Of a stretch of DNA of 64,000 nt, positions 18,483-27,639 are shown piece by piece. The DNA lies in contig NZ_JARAJZ010000002.1 of NCBI RefSeq assembly GCF_028765345.1, positions 129,942 to 193,941 on the forward strand, read 5' to 3'. How positions within the stretch are numbered: the stretch's first letter is position 1; each line of letters begins with the position of its first letter. Origin of the DNA: Sporolactobacillus sp. CQH2019 (GTDB taxonomy: Bacteria; Bacillota; Bacilli; Bacillales; Sporolactobacillaceae). The notes under the pieces were generated by a model, which saw only the letters and a program-made list of their open reading frames with translations, had not been told where the DNA came from and made no database searches. Both the position numbers and the translations under genes were made by a program.

Positions 18483-19919
18483 TCATTGATAACTTGTATT
18501 GCTCGTCGCGACAGTGGCCGGCGCGGGGACCGTGCCGCCGCCCCGCTGCTGAGGCCCAATCGTAATCAATCCGTTTGCACTGGTTTGCGGGGATGAATTT
18601 CCGCCAATGACTACGCCCTGATCGAAATGGATTGCGGATTTATTACTCTTCGGATAAAAGTTATTCATGACATAAACTGTACGCTCAAAATTGACAGATT
18701 CATTCCATCCTGCACTGTCATCGCTTCTGTTGTTCGATCCATTGATGAAAACATAACCCTGATAGGTGTCGCCCCCTTCGGAATTCAGATCGCCTCCAAA
18801 ATAAACGTTCCCCACATACGTAGCCTTGCCTGTGTCATTTCCCTGTCCGTTAATATAGGTGTTTTTCATAAAGGTGGCATCACTGTCCTTTTTCAGATTG
18901 ACCTGCTGATTGATTCGGACGTAGCCGTTAAAAGTCACGGTGACACCTTGTTCGACATTCAACTGGCCATTAATCAATACATTCCCGTTAAACACCGTGT
19001 CTTCTTTAATGTTCATCTGACCGCTTGTATAAACATCTCCGTTAAAGGTTGACGGGTTCTCAATATTCAACTGTCCATCAACATGAACATCCCCATCAAA
19101 TACCGAAGGGGTATTGATTGATTGTATATTTAACTGATTTGAAAAATTAACCGCCCCCTCAAAAAGGGGCTGTGTCACATCATTTCCGGAAATAGTCGGA
19201 GCCCCTGCTATTGGAGAACTTGGAGGCGCTACAAGCGGCATGTCCTGGAAAAGGCTTTGAATGGCCGAAAAGTCAACGGTCTGTTTTGTGTCTCCCACGC
19301 AGTTGGCCGATGATCCATTAATAAAAACATTATCATTGGTGTGGCAATAATAGTTTCCTTGATGAATCAGGCTTCCTTCCATATAGGGCAGTGACAGCCC
19401 CATGTATTCCGGTGTGCGGTCGGAATCCCCTCCGCTGCTGCCTCCGCTTGAATCGCTCCCATATTTAAAAATTTTTTCCTGAGCAATGATCCGTTTCTCG
19501 CCTTGAACGGTCCCCGTACTGGTCACGGTCAGCTGAATCTGATTGTCTCCGGCATGCTCGTTTCCGATCGCTACTTCATATTCCGGATTGCCCTGCATTG
19601 AGCGGATGTCCTGATCCCCGGATGAGTTCAGAGAGTCCGGCAGTGCGCTATCCAGTGCGGTTTTAAAAGCTTCAAAGGTGCCGGGAACGTTTCGATTGAT
19701 GGTTTTCAGTTCCTCGTTTATTTTTTGATTATAGGCCTTGAGTCCCATCTCTGCCGCATTTGTCGCCTGGGTGCGGCTGATTTCCAGGCCGATCTGCCGC
19801 ATATGGCTGAACGATACGCTGATCAGAAAAAGCCCCATGATCGAAAAAACGGCAATGACCAGCAGAACCACGAGCAGCACCGATCCCTTCTGCCGCCCGG
19901 GTGTATTCGGCTTTTTCAA
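18483..19919 (-). CDS. PilX-like pilus assembly protein with beta-solenoid repeats
   Basis: A 478-residue protein with an N-terminal hydrophobic segment (SVLLVVLLVIAVFSIMGLFLIS, residues about 13-34) like PilX N-terminal pilus proteins. It lacks a classical GFTLIE site. A Gly/Ser linker around residue 155 leads to a domain at about 230-420 of iterated short strands with FNG-V--GQLN-type periodicity (FDGDVHVDGQLNI, FNGDVYTSGQMNI, FNGNVLINGQLNV). This predicts a right-handed beta-helix, as in bactofilin-like or DUF7305 domains. The start is a TTG overlapping the preceding stop (TTGA), with a strong GGAGGG site inside the upstream gene, implying coupling. It may form a pilus tip or surface-exposed minor subunit. 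Confidence 0.82.
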   Translation of the reverse strand: MKKPNTPGRQKGSVLLVVLLVIAVFSIMGLFLISVSFSHMRQIGLEISRTQATNAAEMGLKAYNQKINEELKTINRNVPGTFEAFKTALDSALPDSLNSSGDQDIRSMQGNPEYEVAIGNEHAGDNQIQLTVTSTGTVQGEKRIIAQEKIFKYGSDSSGGSSGGDSDRTPEYMGLSLPYMEGSLIHQGNYYCHTNDNVFINGSSANCVGDTKQTVDFSAIQSLFQDMPLVAPPSSPIAGAPTISGNDVTQPLFEGAVNFSNQLNIQSINTPSVFDGDVHVDGQLNIENPSTFNGDVYTSGQMNIKEDTVFNGNVLINGQLNVEQGVTVTFNGYVRINQQVNLKKDSDATFMKNTYINGQGNDTGKATYVGNVYFGGDLNSEGGDTYQGYVFINGSNNRSDDSAGWNESVNFERTVYVMNNFYPKSNKSAIHFDQGVVIGGNSSPQTSANGLITIGPQQRGGGTVPAPATVATSNTSYQ

Positions 19920-20377
19920 TGGCTCTGCCCTCCCCCGCTGTCATTCCATGGATAATTCAGCGCCGTATTGATTTGAAAATTCAATGCGCTGTTTCCCGAT
20001 ATATTTCTCGGTGAAATCGTATAATTTATTTCAAGTTGATTGGTGCCCTGATTCACTTCCATTGATGAAGGGCTTCCGGAATAAGACAGATTCTCACTTG
20101 ATATAATCTCGGCCTGATCGGCGCTGTCATATTTTATTTCAACCTTTCCGTCGCTGACCGAGACGGAAAAGGGCCTGTTATTTTTATTAAAAAACGCTTG
20201 AGTCAGGCGGGACTGAACAAGATTGGCATCAGCCTGGAGGTCATTTTCCGTCAATGTCCGGCCGGCCGATTTTTCGCCGGAAAGCCAAATCGCGAAAATC
20301 AGTGCAAAACAGACCGATGCGATAGTCAGAACGGCAAGCATCTCAACCAGCGTCATGCCTCTTGAATTATGGATCAT
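19916..20377 (-). CDS. Minor prepilin with type IV N-terminal motif
   Basis: A 153-residue protein whose N-terminus RGMTLVEMLAVLTIASVCFAL is a class III signal. The prepilin peptidase would cut after the Gly, leaving Met1 and the conserved Glu5. The remainder is a small globular domain with no recognised fold. An AGAGGT site precedes the ATG by 8 bases. It lies between two similar genes on the strand opposite to pilB and is probably co-transcribed with them. It is likely a minor pilin priming assembly. Confidence 0.85.
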   Translation of the reverse strand: MIHNSRGMTLVEMLAVLTIASVCFALIFAIWLSGEKSAGRTLTENDLQADANLVQSRLTQAFFNKNNRPFSVSVSDGKVEIKYDSADQAEIISSENLSYSGSPSSMEVNQGTNQLEINYTISPRNISGNSALNFQINTALNYPWNDSGGGQSH

Positions 20378-20390
20378 CTGCCTGTACCTC

Positions 20391-20804
20391 TCAGTTGCTG
20401 TTTGTCGTATAATAGTTGTAAAGTTCTACATATTTAGTGCCGTAGTATGTTCTGACAACAATGGGAATCAGACCGCTCCCGTCAATGGTTTTAAGGATGT
20501 ATACATAGGTATCGTATCCATTCGGAAGGCCCGGGTCACTGGACTCGATGAAATAATCTGTGTTCTCCGGAACAGCGGTCGGCGAAGCGGCCGCTGATGA
20601 CGATTTGCCAGGCAGTGTGCCGGCCCCCAGAACTTCCGAAAGCTTTTTCTGCGTGAGCTGCGAAGCCGTCAGCTTCGTCCCGTTGTCCGTCGTGATCTGC
20701 TGGTTCTGGATAAAAACATAGGCAAAGGCTAGGAGCACGACACTCAGGAGAGCGATTGCGGCAATCACCTCGATTAGCGTCATCCCGCTCTGTTTCAGGT
20801 TCAT
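20391..20804 (-). CDS. Minor prepilin with type IV N-terminal motif (PilV/PulI-like)
   Basis: A protein of about 137 residues beginning MNLKQSGMTLIEVIAAIALLSVVLLAF, a canonical prepilin cleavage site (G/MTLIE) and hydrophobic helix. The middle is Ser/Ala rich (GKSSSAAASP) and the C-terminus Tyr rich. I start at the ATG preceded by AGGA motifs rather than one seven codons upstream. It is the first gene of the divergent minor-pilin group; only about 110 bases separate it from pilB. Confidence 0.85.
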   Translation of the reverse strand: MNLKQSGMTLIEVIAAIALLSVVLLAFAYVFIQNQQITTDNGTKLTASQLTQKKLSEVLGAGTLPGKSSSAAASPTAVPENTDYFIESSDPGLPNGYDTYVYILKTIDGSGLIPIVVRTYYGTKYVELYNYYTTNSN

Positions 20805-20917
20805 AAGTCCTGGTCCTTTCCTCATTCGCGTCTTTGTTTTCTATTTTAAACGGTTGATCCATGGATTGAAAGTCCCGCTTTACGGATCTGACCGTCAATC
20901 ATCCGGGAGGAAGCCAA

Positions 20918-22579
20918 ATGAAGCGCACACATCGCCGGTTAGGGGATTTACTAGTTGAAGCAGGCCTGATTACTCAAGAACAGTTGGATTCGACGCTTGA
21001 ACAGAAAAGCGCGTCACAGAAACTGGGGCACGCGCTGATCGAGCGCGGCTATATCTCTGAACAGCAGTTGATCGACGTCCTTTCCATTCAGCTGGATATC
21101 ACGCAAATCCATTTAAGCAGCCAGGTCATCGATCAGCAGGCCGTTAACCTTGTCAGCCAGGATTTTGCCCGCCGCAATGAATTAATCTGTTACAAGAAAA
21201 AAGACAATGTGCTTTTTGTCGCCATGACTAATCCGCTTGATTTTTTCGCCATCGACGACCTGCAGATGATGACCGGCTTTCAGGTCAAAGTGGCGCTTGC
21301 GCTGCCCAGTGAAATTACAAGCGCCATTAACCGGCTGTATAGCGAAGAAGATACGGTCAGCGAATTGCTGACCACAATGAATATACGTCCGGCGGAGGAC
21401 GCGGAAACGTTATCGGCGGAAGATGATACACCGATTATTAAAATTATCAACAAATGCCTGATCAGCGCCGTCGAAGAACGTGCGAGCGATATTCATATCG
21501 ACCCGCGCGAATTCAGCGTCGTGGTCCGTTTCCGGATCGACGGCGTATTGCACACTTACCGGACATTTCCAAAAGAAATGCTCAGTGTCCTCGTGACCAG
21601 AATCAAAGTGATCAGCAGGCTGGATATCACGGAAAAACGTCTGCCCCAGGATGGACGGGTAAAAGTGACGGTCGGGAAACAGCGCATCGACCTCCGTGTA
21701 TCGACACTTCCGACCCTCTTCGGAGAGTGCGTCGTTCTCCGTCTGCTGAATACCCAGGACCTGCTGCTGAAAATACCGAATGTCGGCTTCACCGAAGAGC
21801 AGGAAGCCGCTTTTACAAAAATGATTGCCCGTCCTACCGGGCTGCTTCTGATCACGGGCCCGACCGGATCCGGCAAAACTTCGACGCTCTACGCGGCGCT
21901 CAATCATCTGAACAGCGAATCCCAGAATATCATTACGATTGAAGATCCCGTGGAATATCAGATTGAAGGAATCAATCAGATTCAGACCAACGCGCCGGTC
22001 GGCCTGACGTTTGCCGCCGGTCTGCGGGCGATCCTGCGCCAGGACCCGAACATCATCATGGTCGGCGAGATCCGTGATTCGGAAACGGCAGAGATCGCCA
22101 TCCGGGCGAGCCTGACCGGACATCTCGTACTTTCTACTCTCCATACGACCGATGTTCCGACTACCGTTTACCGCCTGATTGACATGGGCATCGATCCCTT
22201 CCTCGTCGCCGCCGCGCTGAGCGGCGTCGTCGCCCAAAGGCTTGTGCGCAGAGTCTGCCATGACTGCGCCAGGCCTGTGGAAGCGACACCAATCGAGCAG
22301 GCATTATTCAAGAAAACAGGAATGGACTGCCCGCCTGTGCTGATGAAAGGGGTTGGCTGCAAGTCCTGCCACCAGACCGGATATCTCGGCCGGACAGCCG
22401 TACATGAAATGCTGGAAGTGACCGATGACATTTCCGAAAAACTGATCAATCACCATTCTTACAAAGACATTCAGAATCTCGTACAGAATTCCGGCGGACA
22501 GACGATGCTGGAAAACGGCCTGATCAAGGTAACGAAGGGCATCACCACGGTCGATGAGCTTTTAAAGATTATCAGCTGA
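20918..22579 (+). CDS. pilB: Type IV pilus extension ATPase PilB (GspE family)
   Basis: A 553-residue cytoplasmic hexameric ATPase powering pilus polymerisation. The N-terminal GspE/MshE-N domain (RLGDLLVEAGLITQEQL) is followed by the motor domain. That domain has Walker A GPTGSGKTSTLY, the Asp box IITIEDPVEYQIEGINQIQ, Walker B DPNIIMVGEIRDSETAEIA and the His box LSTLHT. The zinc cysteines VCHDC and GCKSCHQTGYLGR near residues 445-490 are typical of PilB/GspE. GGAGG lies upstream of the ATG. It is the first gene of an eight-gene + strand run. Confidence 0.94.
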   Translation: MKRTHRRLGDLLVEAGLITQEQLDSTLEQKSASQKLGHALIERGYISEQQLIDVLSIQLDITQIHLSSQVIDQQAVNLVSQDFARRNELICYKKKDNVLFVAMTNPLDFFAIDDLQMMTGFQVKVALALPSEITSAINRLYSEEDTVSELLTTMNIRPAEDAETLSAEDDTPIIKIINKCLISAVEERASDIHIDPREFSVVVRFRIDGVLHTYRTFPKEMLSVLVTRIKVISRLDITEKRLPQDGRVKVTVGKQRIDLRVSTLPTLFGECVVLRLLNTQDLLLKIPNVGFTEEQEAAFTKMIARPTGLLLITGPTGSGKTSTLYAALNHLNSESQNIITIEDPVEYQIEGINQIQTNAPVGLTFAAGLRAILRQDPNIIMVGEIRDSETAEIAIRASLTGHLVLSTLHTTDVPTTVYRLIDMGIDPFLVAAALSGVVAQRLVRRVCHDCARPVEATPIEQALFKKTGMDCPPVLMKGVGCKSCHQTGYLGRTAVHEMLEVTDDISEKLINHHSYKDIQNLVQNSGGQTMLENGLIKVTKGITTVDELLKIIS

Positions 22580-22622
22580 CAAATTGTGGAAATCTATTCA
22601 TAAACAGGAAGAGATGACTGCT

Positions 22623-23657
22623 ATGGTTCAGATTCTAGAAGAAGGCTTAAACATTGCCTGCATGCGGGGCGCCTCAGATCTGCATATTTCGGTCGGCATT
22701 CCCCCGACCATCCGCCTGAACGGGGAACTGATTGCGCTCGATCGTCCGCCGATAACGCCTGATGATACGGATGCGATGATCAACAGCATTTTGTCCGATG
22801 TACAATTAAAAAAACTGGAGACAGACGGGGAACTTGATTTCTCATACAGCATTCCGAAACTCTCGCGCTTCCGAGTGAATGCCTTCAGACAGCGTTCCTG
22901 CTACAGCCTCGCTTTTCGCGTCATTCCCCAGAAAGTTCCCGACCTGGCATCGCTGCAGCTGCCGAATGTTCTCAATTCGCTCTGCCGCAAGCCGCACGGG
23001 CTTTTTCTTGTGACAGGTCCGACCGGAAGCGGGAAATCGACGACCCTGGCCGCCCTTGTGGACGATATGAACAAGAACATGAGGCGTCACATCATTACAC
23101 TTGAGGATCCTATCGAATATCTTCACAAGCATAACCGCTGCATTATTCAGCAGCGGGAAATCGGAAACGACACAAAATCCTTTTCGCTCGGCCTGCGCTC
23201 CGCCCTTCGCGAAGATCCCGATGTTATTCTCGTCGGCGAAATGCGCGATCTTGAAACGATTCGCACGGCTCTGACCGCCGCCGAAACGGGCCATCTCGTC
23301 CTGGCCACGCTGCACACCAATGATGCGGTTTCGACCGTTGACCGGATCATTGATGTCTTCCCGGCCGAGCAGCAGGGCCAGATCAGGATCCAGCTTGCGT
23401 CGGAACTCGTTGCCGTCGTCTCGCAGCGCCTTTTTCCGACGCCTGATTATTCGGGGAGGCGGGTCGCCGCCGAAGTGATGATCAATAATAAAGCGATCAG
23501 CCATCTGATCCGTGAAAAGAAAATTTATCAGATTCCAAGTGTGATACAGGTCAATCGTGCTCAGCATATGCAAACGATGGCGTCGTGTATTCAGGACATG
23601 CTTGCGCGGCGGGAAATCGCCGGCGAATCGGTCGAAACTTTTCTGCTAAGGGGATGA
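22623..23657 (+). CDS. pilT: Type IV pilus retraction ATPase PilT
   Basis: About 344 residues. The N-terminus ASDLHISVGIPPTIRLNGEL is typical of PilT, followed by Walker A TGPTGSGKSTTLAAL, ITLEDPIEYLHKH, Walker B REDPDVILVGEMRDLETI, and LATLHTNDA. PilT depolymerises the pilus for twitching motility, DNA uptake and surface sensing. Its presence distinguishes this locus from the ComG pseudopilus of Bacillus, which has no PilT. I prefer the ATG at 22623, with GGAAGAG nine bases upstream, to the ATG three codons earlier. Confidence 0.93.
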   Translation: MVQILEEGLNIACMRGASDLHISVGIPPTIRLNGELIALDRPPITPDDTDAMINSILSDVQLKKLETDGELDFSYSIPKLSRFRVNAFRQRSCYSLAFRVIPQKVPDLASLQLPNVLNSLCRKPHGLFLVTGPTGSGKSTTLAALVDDMNKNMRRHIITLEDPIEYLHKHNRCIIQQREIGNDTKSFSLGLRSALREDPDVILVGEMRDLETIRTALTAAETGHLVLATLHTNDAVSTVDRIIDVFPAEQQGQIRIQLASELVAVVSQRLFPTPDYSGRRVAAEVMINNKAISHLIREKKIYQIPSVIQVNRAQHMQTMASCIQDMLARREIAGESVETFLLRG

Positions 23658-23663
23658 GCATCC

Positions 23664-24872
23664 ATGCCATTATATGATTATGTCGGCACCACCGATCAGG
23701 GAAAAAGCAAAAAAGGCCGGCTGAATGCCGCTGACCGCCGGGAAGCGCTGCTTCAGATCGCAAAACAGGGCCTGACGATCCGTTCGGTTCACGAACACAG
23801 CGACTCAATCTGGTATAAAGAACTGTCGGTCGGCCGGGCAGTGAAACTGCAGGAAAAAGTTGTTTTCTTAAGGCAGTTCGCGACCATCGTCAGGGCGGGT
23901 GTGACGGTCTCGGAGGCGCTCGAAATATTGGGCGATCAGGAGGAAAAAAACAAATCTTTTAAATCGACGATTCAGCAGATGGCGGCCGATCTGCGTGAAG
24001 GCCGGTCTCTTTCCCAGGCATTTGAGAATCAGGCCAAGGTGTTCAGCCCGATGATTATCCATATGGTCCGTGCAGGCGAAGGAAGCGGCCGTCTGGAAGA
24101 AAGCCTTGATCACCTGGCTACCTACTACGAACGGCTGCACCGGTCACGGCAAAAACTGGCGACAACGATGGTTTATCCGGTCTTTGTCCTGCTGATGTCG
24201 GTCGGCGTCGTCATTTTTCTTCTGACAACGATCATTCCGATGTTCAGGTCGATGTTTGCCGGTCTCCGCGTGCAGCTGCCGCTGATTACCCGGATTATTT
24301 TATCGATGAGCGATTGGGTAAAGGCCTTTTGGCCCGTCCTTATTATCTCAATTTTCGCCCTGATTCTTCTTGTTTCGATCGCTTTCAGAAATAGATCTAG
24401 TAAATTAAGACTGGATTATGCTATAATCAACTTGCCTCTAATTGGGACTTTAGTCCATAAGAGCGAACTGTCGCGTTTGCTATGGATGCTCGCCCTTCTG
24501 CTCTCCAGTTCCGTACCGGTGATTGAAGCGCTCCGCTCTGTCGAGAACATTACATCGAATCTCGCCATCCGTCAGGCGATACATAATGTTTCACAGTCTC
24601 TCGATTTCGGCCGCCCTCTTTCCGAAGCTTTTCAGCGGGAAAAACTCTTTCCGCCGATTATTTTCCACATGACGGCAATCGGCGAGAAAACCGGTATGCT
24701 GGATCAGATGCTGAATCATGTCGCGCACTACTACGAAAACGACGTGGAGCAGATGACGGAACGGATGAAGGCTTTGATTGAGCCGGTTGTCATCCTTTTT
24801 CTTGCAGTCATTGTCGGCGTCATCGTGCTGGCCATTGTTATCCCAATGTTTCAAATATATCAAAATTTTTAG
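23664..24872 (+). CDS. pilC: Type IV pilus inner-membrane platform protein PilC
   Basis: A 402-residue GspF-family protein with two repeated cytoplasmic domains (FLRQFATIVRAGVTVSEAL and LLWMLALLLSSSVPVIEAL) and three membrane segments. These lie at about residues 170-195 (MVYPVFVLLMSVGVVIFLL), 222-245 and 372-398 (PVVILFLAVIVGVIVLAIVIP). The conserved GE-SGRLEE and GEKTGMLDQML motifs are present. It anchors the PilB/PilT motors and feeds pilins into the fibre. It starts 6 bases after pilT. Confidence 0.93.
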   Translation: MPLYDYVGTTDQGKSKKGRLNAADRREALLQIAKQGLTIRSVHEHSDSIWYKELSVGRAVKLQEKVVFLRQFATIVRAGVTVSEALEILGDQEEKNKSFKSTIQQMAADLREGRSLSQAFENQAKVFSPMIIHMVRAGEGSGRLEESLDHLATYYERLHRSRQKLATTMVYPVFVLLMSVGVVIFLLTTIIPMFRSMFAGLRVQLPLITRIILSMSDWVKAFWPVLIISIFALILLVSIAFRNRSSKLRLDYAIINLPLIGTLVHKSELSRLLWMLALLLSSSVPVIEALRSVENITSNLAIRQAIHNVSQSLDFGRPLSEAFQREKLFPPIIFHMTAIGEKTGMLDQMLNHVAHYYENDVEQMTERMKALIEPVVILFLAVIVGVIVLAIVIPMFQIYQNF

Positions 24873-24894
24873 GACTAATTCGGGAGGGAATTTT

Positions 24895-25338
24895 ATGCTA
24901 AAGCGGCTTCGGGCAAAATCCGGGAAAAATCAGAAGGGCTTTACACTCATCGAACTGCTGGCAGTCATCGTCATCCTTGCCATTATTGCGGCCATTGCCA
25001 TTCCAAGTGTTATATCAATCATCAACAAGCAAAATGATAAGGCGGCCGTTCAGGATGGATTGACAATTATTCATGCTGCTAAATTATATGTAGCCGATCA
25101 TAATAATGCGAATACATCCGAAATTTCGTCAGGTGATTTACAAAGCTATCTTGAGACAGCTAATTTACCGAGCGGTGCAACTTACTCAGTTTCTGTTTCA
25201 AATGGCATCTATACTTTAACGTACAATAAATTGCCTTCTAACGGCTCATGGGGATCGGACAATACGGCTACTGAACAGGAATTACTGCAGTATAATGGGG
25301 CCGGAAATTCATCAGGAAGTTCCTCAGGTAATTCATAA
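24895..25338 (+). CDS. pilA: Major type IV prepilin (PilA/ComGC-like)
   Basis: A 147-residue prepilin. A positively charged leader MLKRLRAKSGKNQKG precedes the cleavage point and FTLIELLAVIVILAIIAAIAIP, the canonical helix with Glu5. The globular part is small and Asn/Ser rich, ending in GNSSGSSSGNS. It has no obvious disulfide cysteines, as in many Gram-positive pilins. A strong GGAGG lies 7 bases before the ATG, better than its neighbours, which fits a highly expressed major subunit. It is preceded by pilC and followed by the peptidase gene. Confidence 0.9.
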   Translation: MLKRLRAKSGKNQKGFTLIELLAVIVILAIIAAIAIPSVISIINKQNDKAAVQDGLTIIHAAKLYVADHNNANTSEISSGDLQSYLETANLPSGATYSVSVSNGIYTLTYNKLPSNGSWGSDNTATEQELLQYNGAGNSSGSSSGNS

Positions 25339-25362
25339 ACACGATTAGGGATTGTTTAATTG

Positions 25363-26118
25363 ATGCTCATTCTAACCGATATCTATATTTTAACGCTTGG
25401 TCTTGTTCTCGGTTCTTTCTATAATGTGGTTGGTCTGCGGGTTGCCGGCGGCCGGTCCATCATTTCGCCGCCTTCGCACTGTCCGTCGTGCGGGCGGCGT
25501 CTTGCTATACGCGATCTGGTGCCGGTTTTTTCTTATCTCTTTTTAAGGGGCAGATGCCGGACCTGCCATCAGAAGATCTCGCCGATCTACCCGATTGTCG
25601 AGGCTTCAACGGGGCTGCTGTTTTTATTCAGCTTTTTGCGGGCGGCTTCAGTCGCGGATATGCTGTGCGGATGGCTGCTCGCCTCCCTGCTGATGATCGT
25701 GCTCGTCACCGATCTGACAGAAATGATGATTCCGGATAGGATCCTGTTCTTTTTCTTGATCCTGTTTGCCGTATTCCGGATCTTCTTTCCTCTCGTCCCT
25801 TGGTGGGATGCACTGGCCGGGGCTGCTTCGGGATTCATCGTGCTGCTTCTGATTGCGCTGATCAGCCGCGGCGGTATGGGCGGCGGGGATGTGAAGCTGT
25901 TCGCGGTTATCGGCCTGCTTGTCGGTTTGAAGACCGTGCTGCTCGGCTTCTTTCTCTCCACCTTTATCGGTGCCGCGATTGGAGTCGCCGGCATGCTGAC
26001 CGGCATGATTAAACGCAGACAGCCGATTCCTTTTGTTCCGTTCATCGTGCTCGGCATGCTGGCCGCTTATTTCTTCGGAGATCGGCTTATCGCAATTTAC
26101 TATAGTTTCTTATTTTAA
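25363..26118 (+). CDS. pilD: Prepilin leader peptidase / N-methyltransferase PilD
   Basis: A 251-residue polytopic aspartyl protease (A24). The N-terminal cytoplasmic loop carries four zinc cysteines (CPSC and CRTC). The catalytic Asp residues are in VLVTDLTEMMIPD and GGMGGGDVKLF. About eight membrane segments. It cleaves prepilin leaders after Gly and N-methylates the new Phe/Met. Substrates encoded nearby are pilA and the two minor prepilins. A TTG directly before the ATG is an alternative start. Confidence 0.93.
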   Translation: MLILTDIYILTLGLVLGSFYNVVGLRVAGGRSIISPPSHCPSCGRRLAIRDLVPVFSYLFLRGRCRTCHQKISPIYPIVEASTGLLFLFSFLRAASVADMLCGWLLASLLMIVLVTDLTEMMIPDRILFFFLILFAVFRIFFPLVPWWDALAGAASGFIVLLLIALISRGGMGGGDVKLFAVIGLLVGLKTVLLGFFLSTFIGAAIGVAGMLTGMIKRRQPIPFVPFIVLGMLAAYFFGDRLIAIYYSFLF

Positions 26119-26133
26119 CAGCGGGATGATGTG

Positions 26134-27087
26134 ATGTCAGTGTTTGAAAAATGGTTGTCTATTTTGCAGAATCATGCCTGTGTCGGCCTGACTTTCTCGG
26201 ATTATTCCATCCGGATGGTCCTGCTCAGAGGAAACGCGGATAATCTGTCTCATCTGCAGCACTGGGAGGAATGGCTGGAGCCGGGAATTGTTGAGAACGG
26301 ACGTGTTAAAGACGAGCAGGCGTTTTCAAATCGGCTGAAGGATATGGTCCGGGCGCTTAAGGCCAGAGGCAAAAAAACATATTTTGCAATTCCCGATGCT
26401 CAGCTTGTTCTGCGCCGGTTTGATCTCCAGGGCCGCCTGTCGGACTCGGATCTGCAGAATTACTTTTTCATCGAGATCGGAAATAAGATCCAGCTTCCGT
26501 TTGAGCAGGCGGTCTTCGCCTTCCACGTCATCGACCGCAGCGCGACAGGTACAAGGGTCCTGCTCTTTGCGGCCCCGGAGTCCATTGTGAGACAGTACCG
26601 TAAAGTGCTTGCCGCTTCGGGTCTGAATCCGGTCAGCGCGGAATTCAGCGCACTCGGAATTGATCGATGGGCACAGTATAGCCAGCCGCAGATCGCCCAA
26701 AAACAGCGGATGTACGTCCAGCTCGAAAAAGACGCATTGTATGTATCGATTATCCATGAAGATATTCCGTTGTTCGTCCGTCAGGTAAGCCTTAAAGATC
26801 CGGAAAACAGGTCTGACGATATCCTGTTTTTAAATGCGGCCACCGAAATCGAACGGATGCTGAATTTCTACCAGTACAGCCTCCAGGATGGGACGGACAA
26901 AGTTTCCGAGATCTATCTTCTGGGTGACGGCGGACGGATGGCCGCATTCCGCACTGCGCTTTCGGAGGCAGTCTCTCTCCATGTCCAGCTGCTCGCCATC
27001 GATCATGAGACGACACAGTGTCCGGACGACGTCGGCGCCGACCTTATTCCGGCAATCGGCCTCGCCATGAAAGAGGCCGTGAAATGA
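26134..27087 (+). CDS. pilM: Type IV pilus assembly protein PilM (actin-like)
   Basis: About 317 residues, FtsA/actin-like fold. It opens with VGLTFSDYSIRMVLLRG, the nucleotide-binding phosphate-1 region, then ELVVLRR-type strand LVLRRFDLQG, and the C-terminal IYLLGDGGRM loop. PilM is cytoplasmic and binds the N-terminal tail of PilN, linking motor and alignment complex. The TGA overlaps the pilN ATG (ATGA), so the two are translationally coupled. A GTG immediately before the ATG is an alternative start. Confidence 0.85.
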   Translation: MSVFEKWLSILQNHACVGLTFSDYSIRMVLLRGNADNLSHLQHWEEWLEPGIVENGRVKDEQAFSNRLKDMVRALKARGKKTYFAIPDAQLVLRRFDLQGRLSDSDLQNYFFIEIGNKIQLPFEQAVFAFHVIDRSATGTRVLLFAAPESIVRQYRKVLAASGLNPVSAEFSALGIDRWAQYSQPQIAQKQRMYVQLEKDALYVSIIHEDIPLFVRQVSLKDPENRSDDILFLNAATEIERMLNFYQYSLQDGTDKVSEIYLLGDGGRMAAFRTALSEAVSLHVQLLAIDHETTQCPDDVGADLIPAIGLAMKEAVK

Positions 27088-27626
27088 TCGATATCAATCT
27101 GCTTCCTTATGAGCGGAAATTCCCGAAGAAACTGATCTGGCTGATCGCCGTGCTTGCCTTCGTCTGTGTTCTGGCATTTACCGGCCTGGCTGTTTATTCC
27201 TGGAAGCTTGATACAGAGCTTAAAAGCGTTCAGCAGGAAGAAGCCGTCTGGAAGGCGCGTTCATTAAAAAAGAGCGCGGTGAAGCAGCCCGATGTCAGTG
27301 TGAAACCAACGCCGGCAGCGGCCGTTGATTTTTTAACAGCAAACCGTCTGTCGGTATTCCTGACCTGGACTTCGATAAACAGACAGCTTCCGGAGGGCGG
27401 AACCGTTGTGACCATTTCCTACAGCGATACCGGAAGCGTCACCGTTCAGTGTCATCTGGAACACTTTGCCGATATCCGGCCGTTCGCCGATCGGCTTCGA
27501 AAAAATTCATTCTCTCAAGTGGTCACGACTGAAGTTAAACAACCGGATTCAGTTGTAGACGGACTCAGCGGATACCTCGTCACTCTGACCTTGAGTACCG
27601 GAATCCGCCTTCCTATCAATCAGTAA
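27084..27626 (+). CDS. pilN: Type IV pilus assembly protein PilN
   Basis: A 180-residue bitopic membrane protein. The N-terminus MIDINLLPYERK is the classic PilN tail that docks into PilM. A single transmembrane helix follows (LIWLIAVLAFVCVLAFTGLAV), then a short coiled coil and a ferredoxin-like extracytoplasmic domain. It overlaps pilM by 4 bases and lies 13 bases before pilO. PilM, PilN and PilO form the ring that aligns motor and fibre. Confidence 0.88.
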   Translation: MIDINLLPYERKFPKKLIWLIAVLAFVCVLAFTGLAVYSWKLDTELKSVQQEEAVWKARSLKKSAVKQPDVSVKPTPAAAVDFLTANRLSVFLTWTSINRQLPEGGTVVTISYSDTGSVTVQCHLEHFADIRPFADRLRKNSFSQVVTTEVKQPDSVVDGLSGYLVTLTLSTGIRLPINQ

Positions 27627-27639
27627 AGGATTAAGGATT

